DNA from: Argyresthia goedartella | Lineage: Eukaryota > Arthropoda > Insecta > Lepidoptera > Argyresthiidae | Assembly (NCBI GenBank): GCA_949825045.1 | Contig: OX463813.1 | Location: forward strand, 26,766,001-26,830,000 | Length of the DNA: 64,000 nt | Reading direction: 5' to 3' | In this document: in pieces, positions 32,947 to 43,442 of the stretch | How positions within the stretch are numbered: position 1 is the first letter of the stretch | Layout of the letters: each line of letters opens with the position of its first letter | Made by a program: the position numbers and the translations under genes | Notes under the pieces: model-generated | Told to the model about the DNA's origin: nothing | Databases searched by the model: none | The model's input: only the letters and a program-made list of their open reading frames with translations

Positions 32947-33345
32947 CGCTGCTTTGGGAATGTAACCCAGAAACAGCGTCTGTTGTGGAAAAAAAGGTAT
33001 TTAACTAGAGATTTCACTGGCTAAGCGCTGCTCTGGGAATGTAACCCAGAAACAAGGTCTGTTTTGGAAAACATGGTATTTAACCAGAGATAACACTGAC
33101 TAAGCGCTGCTTTGGGAATTTAACCCAGACACAGCGTCTGTTGTGGAAAACAAGGTATTTAACCAGAGATTTCACTGACTAAGCGATGCTTTGGGAATTT
33201 AACCCAGTAACAGCATCTGTTTTGAACAACCAGATATTACACTAAGTGCCGCTAAGTGCTTTCGGGAATTCAACCCATAACAGCGTCTATTTGCAACAAC
33301 AAGGTATTGAACCAGAAATAATGCTGACTGGGTTCTATGGCAGCG
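32947..33345 (+). repeat. stem-loop array B: five to six units of about 79 bp
   Basis: The unit opens CGCTGCTTTGGGAATGTAAC and continues CCAGAAACAGCG. CGCTG pairs with CAGCG and TTTGGG with CCCAGA-like bases around the loop AATGTAA. Starts near 32947, 33026, 33106, 33185 and 33257, the last ones decaying. Each spacer carries GGTATTTAACCAGAG and TTTCACTGACTAAG. Confidence 0.88.
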
Positions 33346-33881
33346 GTGAGTTTACAAGGCAAGATATTAACCATATGCATATTACACCGATCAAGAGTTG
33401 TTGATAGAAATTGCTGAAGTTGCGAAACATTTTCAGAAGTCCATGATTTATTTGATTTTGGTTTAAAGTACGATACCTTCTTATTATTGTACTGAAAAAT
33501 AGATGACCGGACAGAGTATCAATGGATTAAAGAAGAAAAATGGTAATGTTTATAAACTAAATACCTGATCATGAGGAATGCAATGAGAATTAATTTAAAT
33601 TAAATGCCAAACTATCAGAAACCTTTATAAAATAGGCCCGAAGAATAAAATAAATTGAATTAACACAAACACATGAAATGAGATTATAGCAACATGGAAC
33701 AATGGAAGTGCAAACCACACGAATGACAGAATTAAACAAATTGAACAAGTCAAACAAATTGAAAACAATCAACACTATATGAATCAGAAATTGAACTGCA
33801 TTGCGTGTATATATGAATTTAAGCTATGAGCGATTAAGACAATACGGATTAGATATTAAATTGATTCGGAAGTGATTTGGG
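33346..33881. other. gypsy-1 interior, AT-rich, no gene recognised
   Basis: AT-rich with repeated ACAAATTGAA phrases near 33735-33765. No pol motifs before 33882. Confidence 0.4.
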
Positions 33882-34390
33882 ATGGAACTCAGGAATGTAA
33901 TCACTGTCAAATTGTTTGCCTCCATTGCCAGACCATCAACAAAGCTCACAAAATCTAACGAAGTATGGACATGGGGGAATGAACAGGCTAAGGCCTTTGA
34001 AACGCTGAAAGAAATGTTAACACAGCAACCTGTCTTAGCGATATACAACCCGACATACGAGACGGAGTCACATACGGACGCGAGTGCCGCCGGATTAGGA
34101 CGGATTTTGTTGCAGAGACCAGACTGCAAATCACCATTGCGACCGGTCGCTTACTTTAGTCGACAGACGACAACAGAAGAACAACATTTCCACTCTTATG
34201 AGCTGGAAACATTAGCAGTTGTCGCGTCACTAAAAAGATTTAGATTTGACCAAGAGAGACCTGATCCCAAGAATTGCTCGATGGTGGTTGCTCGTCCAAG
34301 AGTTCACTTTTTCTATATAGTATCGTCCGGGGGTGCAACTGGCGCATGCGGATGCGTTGAGTCGCAACTCGTTGCCGGCCCAGGCTGACA
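33882..34390 (+). pseudogene. gypsy-1 pol remnant: RNase H domain
   Basis: The frame shows the RT/RNase H junction and Ty3/gypsy RNase H: IARPSTKLTKSNEVWTWGNE, PVLAIYNPTYETESHTDASA (catalytic D in HTDAS), RPVAYFSRQTTTEEQHFHSY, ELETLAVVASLKRFR. A deletion near 34248 removes the segment carrying the next catalytic aspartate. The end (LTKRDLIPRIARWWL, then a TAG, then HADALSRNSLP) is read in another frame. Confidence 0.85.
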
Positions 34391-34826
34391 GGAATCCTAA
34401 GACATTCAGAACAACTACGTATTGAAAGACGGGAAAATATATAAACGGGTCGACGGAAAATTGCGCATTGGCAGTACCCAGAGACGCACGTTGGAAAATA
34501 TGCCAATTTTACAGTCACCCGGTAGATAGTTTCACAAAATATATCATTTTAAAAACGATCAAAAACACGATACGATAAAAGCAGATGTAAGGCCAAGGAG
34601 TATGAACTGGGAGATCTAGTAATGGTACAGAAACAGAGCAAACTCACGGGGGAAAGTAATAAACTCGTAACATAGGTATTCTCACATGATAGATATGAGG
34701 TTAGTAGCGTAGAAGGGTATTCTAAAAAGAAATATCAGAATGTTTTTTCAGCAGACAAACTAAAACCATGGGTGAGATTTACTGAATCTGAATCAGATAG
34801 TGACGAATACTACCAAAGCGATTGAG
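34391..34826 (+). pseudogene. gypsy-1 integrase remnant (N-terminal and C-terminal ends, core deleted)
   Basis: YVLKDGKIYKRVDGKLR matches the start of Ty3/gypsy integrase. The zinc site and DDE core are absent. The C-terminal domain follows in another frame: KAKEYELGDLVMVQKQSKLT, HDRYEVSSVEGYSKKKYQNV, FSADKLKPWVRF. Both pieces are short, and the joining region has stops. Confidence 0.75.
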
Positions 34827-35017
34827 ATTATGATTAGATCATTTGCCGCCTATTTCAAGAGAAACATACATACACACACACACGGGCATACACCCTCACA
34901 CACACACACACTCCCTAACACCCTATTATATTGTATTAAATATGTAAACTTAATTCCCCAACAATTTCACTCTCCTCCCCTTCCCATCAAACTAACTTCA
35001 TTGAAGACGAGTCAAGG
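34827..35017. other. gypsy-1 post-pol region with CA microsatellite
   Basis: (CA)n-like tract at 34868-34912. No gene. Confidence 0.5.
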
Positions 35018-35720
35018 GCGCTGATACTGGAACTTAACCAGTGAGCGCGGACAACAGAAAAATATCAACAAGATAACTCAAGATTTCACTGATTGAATGC
35101 CGCTACGGGAACTCAACCCTAGAATGGTAACGACATTTCACAATAAGATCCAACCCAGATATTTTATGAATTAATGCCGCTATGGGAACTTAACCCTAGA
35201 GTGGTAATGACACTACACTAACCCTGAGATTTCACTGATTGAATGCCGGTACGGGAACTCAACCCTAGAATGGTAACAAAATTTGACAATAAGATCCAAC
35301 TCAGATATTTCATGAATTAATGCCGCTATGGGAACTTAACCCTAGAGTGGTAATGAAACTACACTAACCCAAATATTTCACTGATTGAACGCCGCTACGG
35401 GAATTCAACCCTATAGTGGTAATGACACTACTTAAGAAGATTTAACCCAGATACCTCCCGAATTCAACGCCGCTATGGGAATTTAACCCTAGAGTGGTAA
35501 TGAAATTATACAACAAGATATAAATCCAATATTTCATTGATTTAGAGCCGCTACGGGAACTCAAACCTAGAGCGGTAATGATATTAAATAGATACAAACC
35601 AGCTAGTCCACTGATGAAACGCTGCGATGGGAATTCAACCCACGTACGGTTATAAGATTCTGATCATTCAGCCCAACGAGTCGCTATAGGAATTCAACCT
35701 ATGAGCGGGTAAGCAAAAAA
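35018..35720 (+). repeat. stem-loop array C: about ten units of 62-80 bp
   Basis: Cores GGGAACTYAACCC or GGGAATTYAACCC inside CCGCTAYGGG...CCCTAGAGTGG. Units start near 35018, 35100, 35177, 35246, 35322, 35392, 35470, 35548, 35619 and 35681. The first (GCGCTGATACTGG, loop AACTTAA, CCAGTGAGCGC) and last (CGCTATAGG, AATTCAA, CCTATGAGCG) have long stems. Two unit types alternate, giving a 146-bp dimer (35100 to 35246, and 35176 to 35322). Confidence 0.9.
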
Positions 35721-36003
35721 AAAAAAAACTCCAGAAGAACAGATTGACCGATGAATACTTGATCAATCCAATTGACAGAGTTGAGAGAGAACGCTAAGAA
35801 GTAAGACTATATAATTACTGATTCAATGAAGAATGCGGTCATTCTTCTAATGCGGATGGCCGAGAAGGTCTCCACCGCTTGCACAAAGTCAGTAGAGAGC
35901 CAAGTAGCGGCTTCCCGCTCGAGCCAAGCTGCGACGAATTTTCCAAGCCAAGCCGTGTTGATTACATCAAAGCTCACCGCTACCCTTACGACACTAAAAT
36001 GTA
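35721..36003. other. gypsy-1 stretch with poly(A) run, no gene recognised
   Basis: A14 run near 35716-35728. A 68-codon frame at 35826-36032 without family resemblance. Confidence 0.4.
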
Positions 36004-36340
36004 ATATTCAGATGCGACTATTCAAGACTTAGATTATTAAATGTATAGTAAAGTAGGTTTTGTAACATTCTTGATAATAAGTGAAGTCCATAATAATAAT
36101 GAAAATTGTATTAATAGCAGATATTCATCCATTATTGTTATATGCCTGGAATAGACGCAAATTCAATGATAATATTCAGACGCGACTGTTTAAGACTTAG
36201 GTTATTAAATGTATAGAGGTAGTAAATAAGGTTTTGTAAGATTCTTGATAATGATTGAAGTTGTTGATAATAATTTATATTGTATTAATAGCAGATATTC
36301 ATACCATTATTGTTATGTGCCTGGGACAGACACAATTTCA
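36004..36340 (+). repeat. 168-bp direct tandem duplication before gypsy-1 3' LTR
   Basis: ATATTCAGATGCGACT at 36004 and ATATTCAGACGCGACT at 36172 open two similar units. Both contain TTGTATTAATAGCAGATATT and end near TGCCTGGRAYAGACRCAA. Array-independent. Confidence 0.78.
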
Positions 36341-36351
36341 GGATGGCCGAC

Positions 36352-36607
36352 TGTTAACTACTCATAATTTAAAGAAATAGTCAATTCGTTTCGATCGATC
36401 AGCAAGTCACTCGATCCGAATTGAATGGTCTCTGACATCACTATTGACACAGAACATCTCTGCAGTTGTTGTCTATGGTCTCGCTCTCTTCGGTTTTGCG
36501 CACAAGAAAACAAGAGTGTAGGATCTCGGTTAAATTTGTATATTAGGTTGCGTCTGAACTATTTGGCCAATATAGAAGATCCAGAAGTTAATACTATGTT
36601 TTTATCA
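36352..36607 (+). repeat. gypsy-1 3' LTR
   Basis: 256 bp, three differences from 30099-30354, followed by the CATG duplication. Confidence 0.9.
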
Positions 36608-36611
36608 CATG

Positions 36612-37258
36612 CGATAAATGCCTCTGTAGTGAGGTCACTGAACACCTCCAAGTGGACTGCCTTCGTGGTCAAGCACACGAAGACGCACAGGTATGCCTTC
36701 ACTAATCTGGCGTTCCATAGCTGTGAAGACTTGACCATGAATGGTCCCGCGAAATCCGTTCCGATACCCGCAAAGGGCCGGATTTCGTTAACCCTATCCG
36801 AGGGCAAATCGCCCATCTGGGGCTGCATCATGGCCGCCTTGGCCCGATAACAAGGCAGGCACCGAAATACGACGCTACGCACTAAGCGTCTTCCCGATAG
36901 AATCCAGAACTCGCGCTGGAGAAACGCCATCAAGGCGTAGCATCCGACATGCCCATTCCGAATGTGTCGATCCTGTATCAACAGTTCGACCAACTTCCCT
37001 TTCCTAGGGAGTAACAACGGGTGGCGAGCCGCATAAGGCAGGTTGGCATTCCGCAGCCGACCTCCTACCCTCAGCAATCCTTGAGGGTCAATAAACGGGT
37101 TAAGCCGAGCCACAGCTCCCTTCAGTTGGACGCGTCCGCGTCTCACAATGTCCAGTTCGGACTTAAAGTGCACCGTCTGCACGTTCCGTACCAATGCGAA
37201 CAACGCATGGTTCCGTTCCCGTGGTGTCAGGACCTGTGTCCGCACCCGCTTCGCCTCA
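36612..37258 (-). pseudogene. BEL/Pao integrase, N-terminal part (copy 3)
   Basis: Minus strand from the LINE junction: RERNHALFALVRNVQTVHFK, RRGRVQLKGAVARLNPF, DRHIRNGHVGCYALMAFLQ, RCLPCYRAKAAMMQPQMGDL, AGIGTDFAGPFMVKSSQLW, LCVFVCLTTKAVHLEVFSDL. It is interrupted at 36608 by gypsy-1. The frame is open within this stretch. Confidence 0.87.
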
Positions 37259-37652
37259 TTTATTTTTTATCAAAAGATTATTTGGCTGATAAAGCATACT
37301 ACTCTGTAGGTGAATATTTAGCATAGTGTTGACATGTTATATCTACTAAACTATTGCAATTGACATCTTTTTTTTAAATTTTTTTAAACACCTTTTACTA
37401 AACACAATTTTACATATGACATACAATAATAATATATTAGACATTTTTTTTTTTTGACATCATTGTAATATTGTAATGGTTTAATGTATTGTTTGTTGCC
37501 TATATTTTTTAACTCACCTGTTGTTTATTTGGTTATTTGTATTATTTGTACGCCTCGCGGCTGGACGTAAGGACAAAACATACTATGTAACATCTACTTT
37601 AAACTACGTACCACAATAAAATATCTGATTTCTGATTTCTGATTTCTGATTT
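37259..37652 (+). mobile_element. LINE 3' end inserted in BEL copy 3, 4-bp duplication CTCA
   Basis: It starts with the last codons of a LINE A-like RT (YFLSKDYLADKAYYSVGEYL then stop; compare KQRLISKAYYSIKEYI of LINE A), then a 3' UTR, then a tail of repeated TGATTTC (37624-37652). CTCA flanks both sides (37255-37258, 37653-37656). Confidence 0.8.
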
Positions 37653-37656
37653 CTCA

Positions 37657-38490
37657 GAATTGCGACAATTCCGCGCAAATCGGAAGATCCAGGCGGTCAC
37701 ATTGACCAGCTTGTCGAGCGAGCTGTACCGTTCCAGCAGGCTGAACTTCTCTTCCGGCTCTTGTTGCGTCGTACAGACACCGACCGTTAAGGCGCCGTTC
37801 GCCGAGGTAACGCGTGGACTCATTGGCCAATACGATTCGGCTTCAGTCAACCATTTTGGACCCTACCACAAGGGATGTCCAACTAACTCCGGAGCGTGAC
37901 ACCCACGAGACGCACAGTCTGCTGGGTTCATTTCCCCTGGAACATGTCTCCAGATTAAGGAAACCTCCGAATTCAAAATCTGCGAAACCCGATTCGCCAC
38001 AAAAATCTCCAGCTTGTGAACTGAAGCCTTCAGCCAGCATAACACGATCTGGCTGTCCGTCCAAGCATAGACCGTATCTTCTAACGCTATTGACCCACGA
38101 AGAACCGTCATCGTGTGGTTGAGCAGACGAGTCAGGAGAGCCGCTCCTGAAAGCTCTAATTTGGGAATGGTCAGGCGAGTGCGCAACGGCGCAACCTTGC
38201 TCTTGGCCATGACCAACCGCACATCAACCTCCCCCGAGGAGTCGACCGTACGCAGATACACCGCAGCTCCGTAGCCCTTCTCCGAGGCATCGCAAAACCC
38301 ATGCAGGGTGACGGTGTATCGTTTGGTGGGGACCAACCTCAGTGGCAGTGAAATCCGATTGATTCCAGGGAGGGTCGAAAAGAACGATTCTCACTCTGAG
38401 CGCAATGACCCGCCGATCGGGTCGTCCCATTTCAGCTCAGCAGACCACAATTGCTGAATAAAACACTTGAGCTGAAATGTTACCGGGGTG
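37657..38490 (-). pseudogene. BEL/Pao RNase H region (copy 3)
   Basis: LHGFCDASEKGYGAAVYLR, RLTIPKLELSGAALLTRLL, YAWTDSQIVLCWLK, PGEMNPADCASRGCHAPEL in one frame until a shift near 37860. The in-frame TGA at 38391-38393 (after GGSLRSE) is shared with copy 2. Confidence 0.85.
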
Positions 38491-38499
38491 ATCCACCCG

Positions 38500-40149
38500 T
38501 TTGGATCAAATCCTAGCCACCGTTGAAAGGACGTTCCGTTTCGTCCAGACCTTCGGGGAGTCCAACTCGACCCGATACGAAAACATGTCTGACACCGGCT
38601 GGTACTGGACGCCTAATACCGACAACATATTCGGATTTTCCAGATTTTCGAAAATGTGGGGATCCTGCTGGTAGTCATCTGGAAGACCAGACAGTAACTC
38701 TGGAGAGTTCGACATCCATTTACGGAGCTCGTATCCTCCACCCCGTAAGAGCTCAACTAGCTCGTCCCGTCGAGCGAGCGCCTCCTCTACGGAATCTGCA
38801 CCGGTACAGATATCGTCCACGTAGAGATCCTGCTCCAGGATCGCTGCTCCTCTAGGGAAATTTAACCGTTCTCGATCCGCTAACTCCCGCAGAGTGCGAA
38901 TCGCCAAATAAGGACTTGACCGTAGCCCTTACGTGTTGGTGTTCAGCTCGTACACCTTGCTGGGCTGATCTGGGCTCTCTCGCCACAGTATCAGCTGATA
39001 CCGTCTATCGTCAGGGTGAATGACCGTATGTTTAAACATCATCCGGATGTCAGCTACAAACACAACATTGTGTCGACGGAACCATGTGATAACATCCGCG
39101 ATGTCATGGTTCAACTTCGGCCCTGAATGCAAACACTGGTTCAGGTTCATGCCGTTAGATGTTGATGCCGATCCATCGAACACTGCCCGTATTTTGCCCT
39201 CCGGGGTCCTCAAGGCCGCGTGATGAGGCAGGAAGCAGTGGTCTTCACGCTTCCAGTCGATACCCGAAACCGACATGTGGCCGAGCGACTCGTATTCCCG
39301 CATGAAGTCGACGTACTTCTGCCGGAAAATACCGTCACGCTTCATGCGTCGTTTCATCGACAGAAGCCGCGTCTCGGCTGCATGGTGTGAACTGTCCAGC
39401 GGTGGGCGATCACTCCGGAATGGACGACGTATGATAAATCGACCTGACCGAAGACGACCAAAATTGTTCCGATAAAACTGTTCACACTCTTCTTCAACCG
39501 GGTCCAACCGGCGGACCGTAGGTGGTTCCTCCACCTCCCAAAACTTCTGTATCACCTCCGAGAGTACATAACCGAATAAGGGACTACTAGTCGCTTGGCG
39601 TGGGGCAGCCGGCATGACCGGACCCATTACCGCATGGCCCAGTCTGGTGTTGACCGAAACCAGACCAGTCGCCTGCAACACGTGGACACCTGGCACTAAC
39701 AGGTATCCCAAGGCATCAACACCCAATAAAATGTCTACTGGGCCCGGAATATCAAACTCTGGGTCAGCCAGTGACAACCCAGCGACCAACTGTCGCACCG
39801 AGGGCGACAACCTTACGTGAGGGTGTGAGCCCATCACGTTAGGCATGACTAATGCCGTGACCGTCAGATTTACCGATGAATCCACCCGTGACGAGAGAGT
39901 AATCCGACATACTCCCTTAACGGAACCGACTTCCGTGTTCCCAATTCCCCGAATGGAATGTGGATACTCCCTTACCGAAATGCCCAACCGTCTTACAAGG
40001 TTGCACGAGACTAAGCACCCCTGGGCCCCCGAGTCCAATAGTGCTCGTGCCACACATGATTTGCCGTCCGAACTCCACGCTATCACAGAGGCGGTGGGGA
40101 GCATGACCGTCTGTGGAGTGGCGGCACCCTGTAAGTGGGCGGCGTGTCC
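38500..40149 (-). pseudogene. BEL/Pao protease and reverse transcriptase (copy 3)
   Basis: Protease: ARALLDSGAQGCLVSCN, DILLGVDALGYLLVPG. RT: VFDGSASTSNGMNLNQCLHS, FVADIRMMFKHTVIHPDDRR, then a frame break near 38920, AIRTLRELADRERLNFPRG, DLYVDDICTGADS. Two bases are missing near 38513 compared with copy 2. The frame opens just after the TAG at 40150-40152. Confidence 0.87.
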
Positions 40150-40771
40150 CTAGCGGGAACCTCCGCGGGATCCGAACCCGCTGAGACCTCCGTCGGCCTT
40201 GGAGTAACTCGGCTGCTGATATGCAACCGGCATATCAGACCGTATGCGCATCAAGGGGTCCCAACCCGTATAATAGGCCCCTCGCTGTCCCGGTATCCGA
40301 TCATACCGGACGGTGTACGGTGTGCCCGCTGCGCACCGTGGATGAATTGGGGAGAGCGGATCCAACCTGGGGCGCTCTAGGAATGGGGGCGACCGACTGT
40401 TCGCCTCCCAGAGCGACGGGCAGGGTGGCGCAGAAGGTGGTGGGCTTCCAGCCTTCGCACTACTCATAGGTGCCATCTGACACCCGCCCGTAACACGCGG
40501 TGAGCCAGCGGCCCGAAGAGAAGCCGTCCGAAGGGCCTGACCGATTCAGGCACAACACTATGTGGTGCTTGCCACCACAGCACTCACAGGGGAACGCGCG
40601 CGAGCACTCGCTCAGCGTGTGCGGCCCCATACAACCGAAACACAATCGGTGACGGAAGACAATATTCCTGCGGGCAGCTACCCCGAGCGCCTTAAATTTG
40701 GCGCAACTGGTCACGTCATGACCTGCACTGTCGCAGTGCACACAGCCGTCACCCGACGGCGCGGCATTCAA
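40150..40771 (-). pseudogene. BEL/Pao gag C-terminus: zinc knuckles and proline-rich linker (copy 3)
   Basis: Nucleic-acid-binding end of gag. Three cysteine clusters: CVHCDSAGHDVTSC, CFGCMGPHTLSEC, CECCGGKHHIVLC. The knuckle frame ends at a TAG at 40460. The linker in the frame of pol (APMSSAKAGSPPPSAPPCP to GSRGGSR) ends at the TAG at 40150-40152. A shift between these frames is needed to join knuckles to pol. Confidence 0.8.
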
Positions 40772-40780
40772 AACGCCAAA

Positions 40781-41780
40781 TTATTTCGACCTCCCACCCC
40801 CCCGTGGGGGCGGGGGGCGCGGCCCCTCCCGTATCCGCGCGGGTTGGCGCTGCACACTGGCCTCCGTGTCCAGTGTGTCACATCGCCTGCATTCACCCTC
40901 CAAAAAATCTGTTAACTGGACAAGTGTGGGCAGTTCCGTGCTACTGCCCCCATGTAGCTGTTCAAACCGACTTTGAATAGCTGCAGGCAACCGTGACAAA
41001 ACCATATATAGAACAATATATGACCATTGGTCTACCGGAAGACCAAGGTTCTGAAGGGCCTTAGTGGCCACCAGCACAGGGTTGAGCACCTGTACTCTGA
41101 TGTCAACATCCCGGGTTACTCTAGGGATGCTAAACAGCTTCCCCAGCCAACCGCCGTTTGTATTGGTAGCGTTCAAACAATATGGACCTTGCTATCTCAT
41201 AATTGCCCGCCGTGACCGTTAAGTGACCGACCAACTCCTTCGGTTCACCCCGCAGAGCCATCAATAGTTGGGCCAACTTGTAGGCGTTGTCCAGGTCGTC
41301 CCGACCGTGGACCAAACTATCAAACAAATTGATGAAGGCTGGCCACTCATCAATTGCCCCACTGAAGGCCGGAATCTCCAGGTGTGGCAGCCGTCCAACA
41401 ACACCCTTCGGGGGTGGGTCTCCGTTACCCTCCCCACGGTCATTCCTTCGCGACCGCTTAATTTTCTCCGCGCGACGCTCGATGTCACCCAAGCATTCCA
41501 TCACTTGGTCAGCATCCGCGCAAAGCTGTTTCACTGCAGCCACCGAAGCTTCATTAGTAAGCCCGAGAGCTTCAGCCTCCGCAGCCAGCCGACACACTTT
41601 CCCGACGCGTGTAATTGCGTCCTCCACACGCTTGAGCAGGACATCATCCATGTCCGGTCGCTCCACATACTTATGAGTATGGGCGAGCCATCTCATTTCC
41701 TCCCGGACACCATGCCGCAGTACCGTCAAGGATGAAGGTGCCATGTTACCGATTGAATGGATTCTGGTCCCATACTTCAC
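40781..41780 (-). pseudogene. BEL/Pao gag N-terminal and DUF1759-like domain (copy 3)
   Basis: Structural protein that assembles the particle. First frame 41780-41130: coiled-coil-like start (VEDAITRVGKVCRLAAEAEA), then EIPAFSGAIDEWPAFINLFD, DNAYKLAQLLMALRGEPKEL, NYEIARSILFERYQYKR, typical of DUF1759. It continues after a shift near 41150 (IPRVTRDVDIRVQVLNPVLV, LGLPVDQWSYIVLYMVLSRL). The first methionine is uncertain. Another shift near 40780 separates it from the knuckles; a run of C/G (RPPPPRGGGR) is there. Confidence 0.82.
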
Positions 41781-42143
41781 AACCGAACTAAGTATAGCCA
41801 GAAACCAGCACTTGCCCGTCAGCGCTAGGCACAGAAATTAAAACTAAGTTGTCAAAACTGAGGCAACTACTAGAACAATTAAATCCTAAAAATATTTAAT
41901 ATGGTCGCCCTGTGGATATACACCTTATAACTATACACTCTAAATCAATTAGAGAATGCCACCATAAAGCACAATAAAAAATAACACACAAAATTTTATT
42001 ATAAAAAAAGCTATTTTTAATATAATGTAGGTAGCCGTGAACCTTCTAGAAGTGGCCTTTCCGATATGACCTGCACTTCTACTGAGGTCAGCAAAATCAG
42101 CTTAATACCCCTTAAATAGCCTGACCCTGCTCTGTAAACCGAA
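41781..42143 (-). other. BEL copy 3 leader (downstream part)
   Basis: AT-rich untranslated stretch between gag and the inserted LINE end. No gene. Confidence 0.45.
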
Positions 42144-42550
42144 TTTGTCAATTGTCAATTGTAAGACGGGCTGGTTTCCGCAACTCGACGACGAAAGCGC
42201 CTATTTTGCGTGTGGGTGGGAATGCGACATCATTCGAGCCAACCCAACTCCTCCAGGAACGCCAGTAGGCCCTTTACGTTACCGACTATCCCTGGAAGGT
42301 CCCTCGATTGACCGACGTGTTTAGCCCTGTAGTCCGCTACTCCTGTGCACTCCATGAGGACGTGAGCAGCCGTTTCTTCTGCCTCCAAGCAGGCTCTGCA
42401 AAGGGGGCTGTCGGTAACACCTAGGACATATAGATGTTTGTTAAAGAAACCATGGCCAGTAAGTGCTGCAGTTACCAGTCGCATGCGCGGCCTACTAAGT
42501 CGAAGCAAGGTCTTAGCCAGCCTAGCGCTAGGGGACGGCAAGGCCAGCCG
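42144..42550 (-). mobile_element. LINE 3' end (zinc-knuckle/RNase H type tail) with 13-bp target duplication
   Basis: A 407-bp 5'-truncated LINE. The minus frame 42541-42230 gives RLSRPRMRLVTAALTGHGFF, then CRACLEAEETAAHVLMECTG (CxxC..HxxxxC), then VKGLLAFLEELGWLE and stop: the C-terminal segment common in insect R1/LOA-type LINE ORF2. The tail is repeated TTGACAA. TCTGTAAACCGAA occurs at 42131-42143 and 42551-42563. Confidence 0.85.
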
Positions 42551-42563
42551 TCTGTAAACCGAA

Positions 42564-42865
42564 ATAACACTGCAGTACTATAGAACCCGACGTTCTACCG
42601 CAAGTAATACAATCTAGTTACTTCGCAGAATGACTGTTCAATCCTTTATTCACACAAACAGTAGTTTCCGACTACAATTTTATAATAATTGTTAACTAAA
42701 TCGTCAATTATACGTTCACTAACCGAAAATGAACCTAAATTGTGGTATACCGACCACAAAACTCACTCACAAAATGATTGCCGACCAATCTGAGGTACCC
42801 TATCCCACTACAACGCAGCACAAAAAACAACCCTACAACCGTCCGTGAATCGATTTCCTACTAGG
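42564..42865 (-). other. BEL copy 3 leader (upstream part)
   Basis: Untranslated region between PBS and the LINE insertion. No gene or repeat recognised. Confidence 0.45.
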
Positions 42866-42885
42866 AAACCGCGCCTCTGCTACCA
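42866..42885 (-). promoter_or_regulatory. primer binding site, BEL copy 3
   Basis: Minus strand TGGTAGCAGAGGCGCGG begins three bases after the 5' LTR. Same site as 13827 in copy 2. Confidence 0.65.
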
Positions 42886-42888
42886 AAA

Positions 42889-43442
42889 TGTTAAATCCAC
42901 GCCTTAACCGAAAGGGGTGGAATCTTGGTAGGGTTGTTTTTCATTGGAATGTCACAAAGCAGTACTGACCTTGACGCCATGGACCGGCATTCGAAAGCTC
43001 AATTCGAGGCGGGAGTATGGGATGAGGAACACGAGGGTTGGGGGGTGATGGCAGTCGAATCTTACTCTCGTCGCAGCCCGCTGCTGTCGTGATGCTGCCG
43101 ACTACATGGGTCGCTATCCGAACGCGACGAATTGGTGACCGAACCACTTCAACCTTGCACAGCACGAAGCACTCACTCCGATAACGTGAAATCTACTTAT
43201 TTCCCGACGATTGTTCCGTGATTATTACAATTAACTTCCGACCAGGCCCCGATACCTGTCGTAGACATTTTTACCATGTGCAAAAGTGTGAGGTTAGCTA
43301 GTCATTTCGTTTCTATACAAGTGACAGCTATCTACTCATTTTTTTTTCTATGCAAGAGACAGCTAGCTAGTGATGTCCCGATCACTCGCGGTCTATCCGC
43401 GCAACAAAAAACCGGTGCGTTCCGAAGCATAAATATTAAACA
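42889..43442 (-). repeat. BEL/Pao copy 3, 5' LTR
   Basis: 554 bp; partner of 28771-29322. Outer flank ACTAA at 43443-43447. Confidence 0.9.

Larger units (their letters stand above)
30099..36607 (+). mobile_element. Ty3/gypsy LTR retrotransposon (gypsy-1) with stem-loop arrays, inserted in BEL integrase
   Basis: Two 256-bp LTRs (30099-30354 and 36352-36607, three differences) are flanked by the 4-bp duplication CATG (30095-30098 and 36608-36611). Orientation is set by the plus-strand pol remnant (33882-34826). gag, protease and the RT core are not visible. The interior is dominated by three arrays of short palindromic units, one SINE (31690-31960), a LINE end (32010-32215) and a 168-bp duplication before the 3' LTR. 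It must have been moved by proteins of another copy. Confidence 0.93.
28771..43442 (-). mobile_element. BEL/Pao LTR retrotransposon copy 3 with nested insertions
   Basis: 5' LTR 42889-43442, 3' LTR 28771-29322, target duplication ACTAA (28766-28770 and 43443-43447). Its own parts, in minus order, are PBS, leader, gag (DUF1759-like, zinc knuckles), protease-RT, RNase H and integrase. Foreign inserts: LINE end 42144-42550, LINE tail 37259-37652, and a gypsy element 30099-36607. Without inserts it would be roughly 7.3 kb. It is the only copy with gag. Confidence 0.94.

Noticed and set aside
32265..33345. CRISPR-like array
   Set aside because: Units are contiguous with diverged whole units rather than identical repeats with unique spacers, there are no cas genes, and the genome is eukaryotic.
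32265..35720. Reading the array core as a pol III B box
   Set aside because: The reverse complement GGGTTGAATTCCC resembles GGTTCGAATCC but lacks the TTC order and any A box at proper spacing; the palindrome explains the core better.
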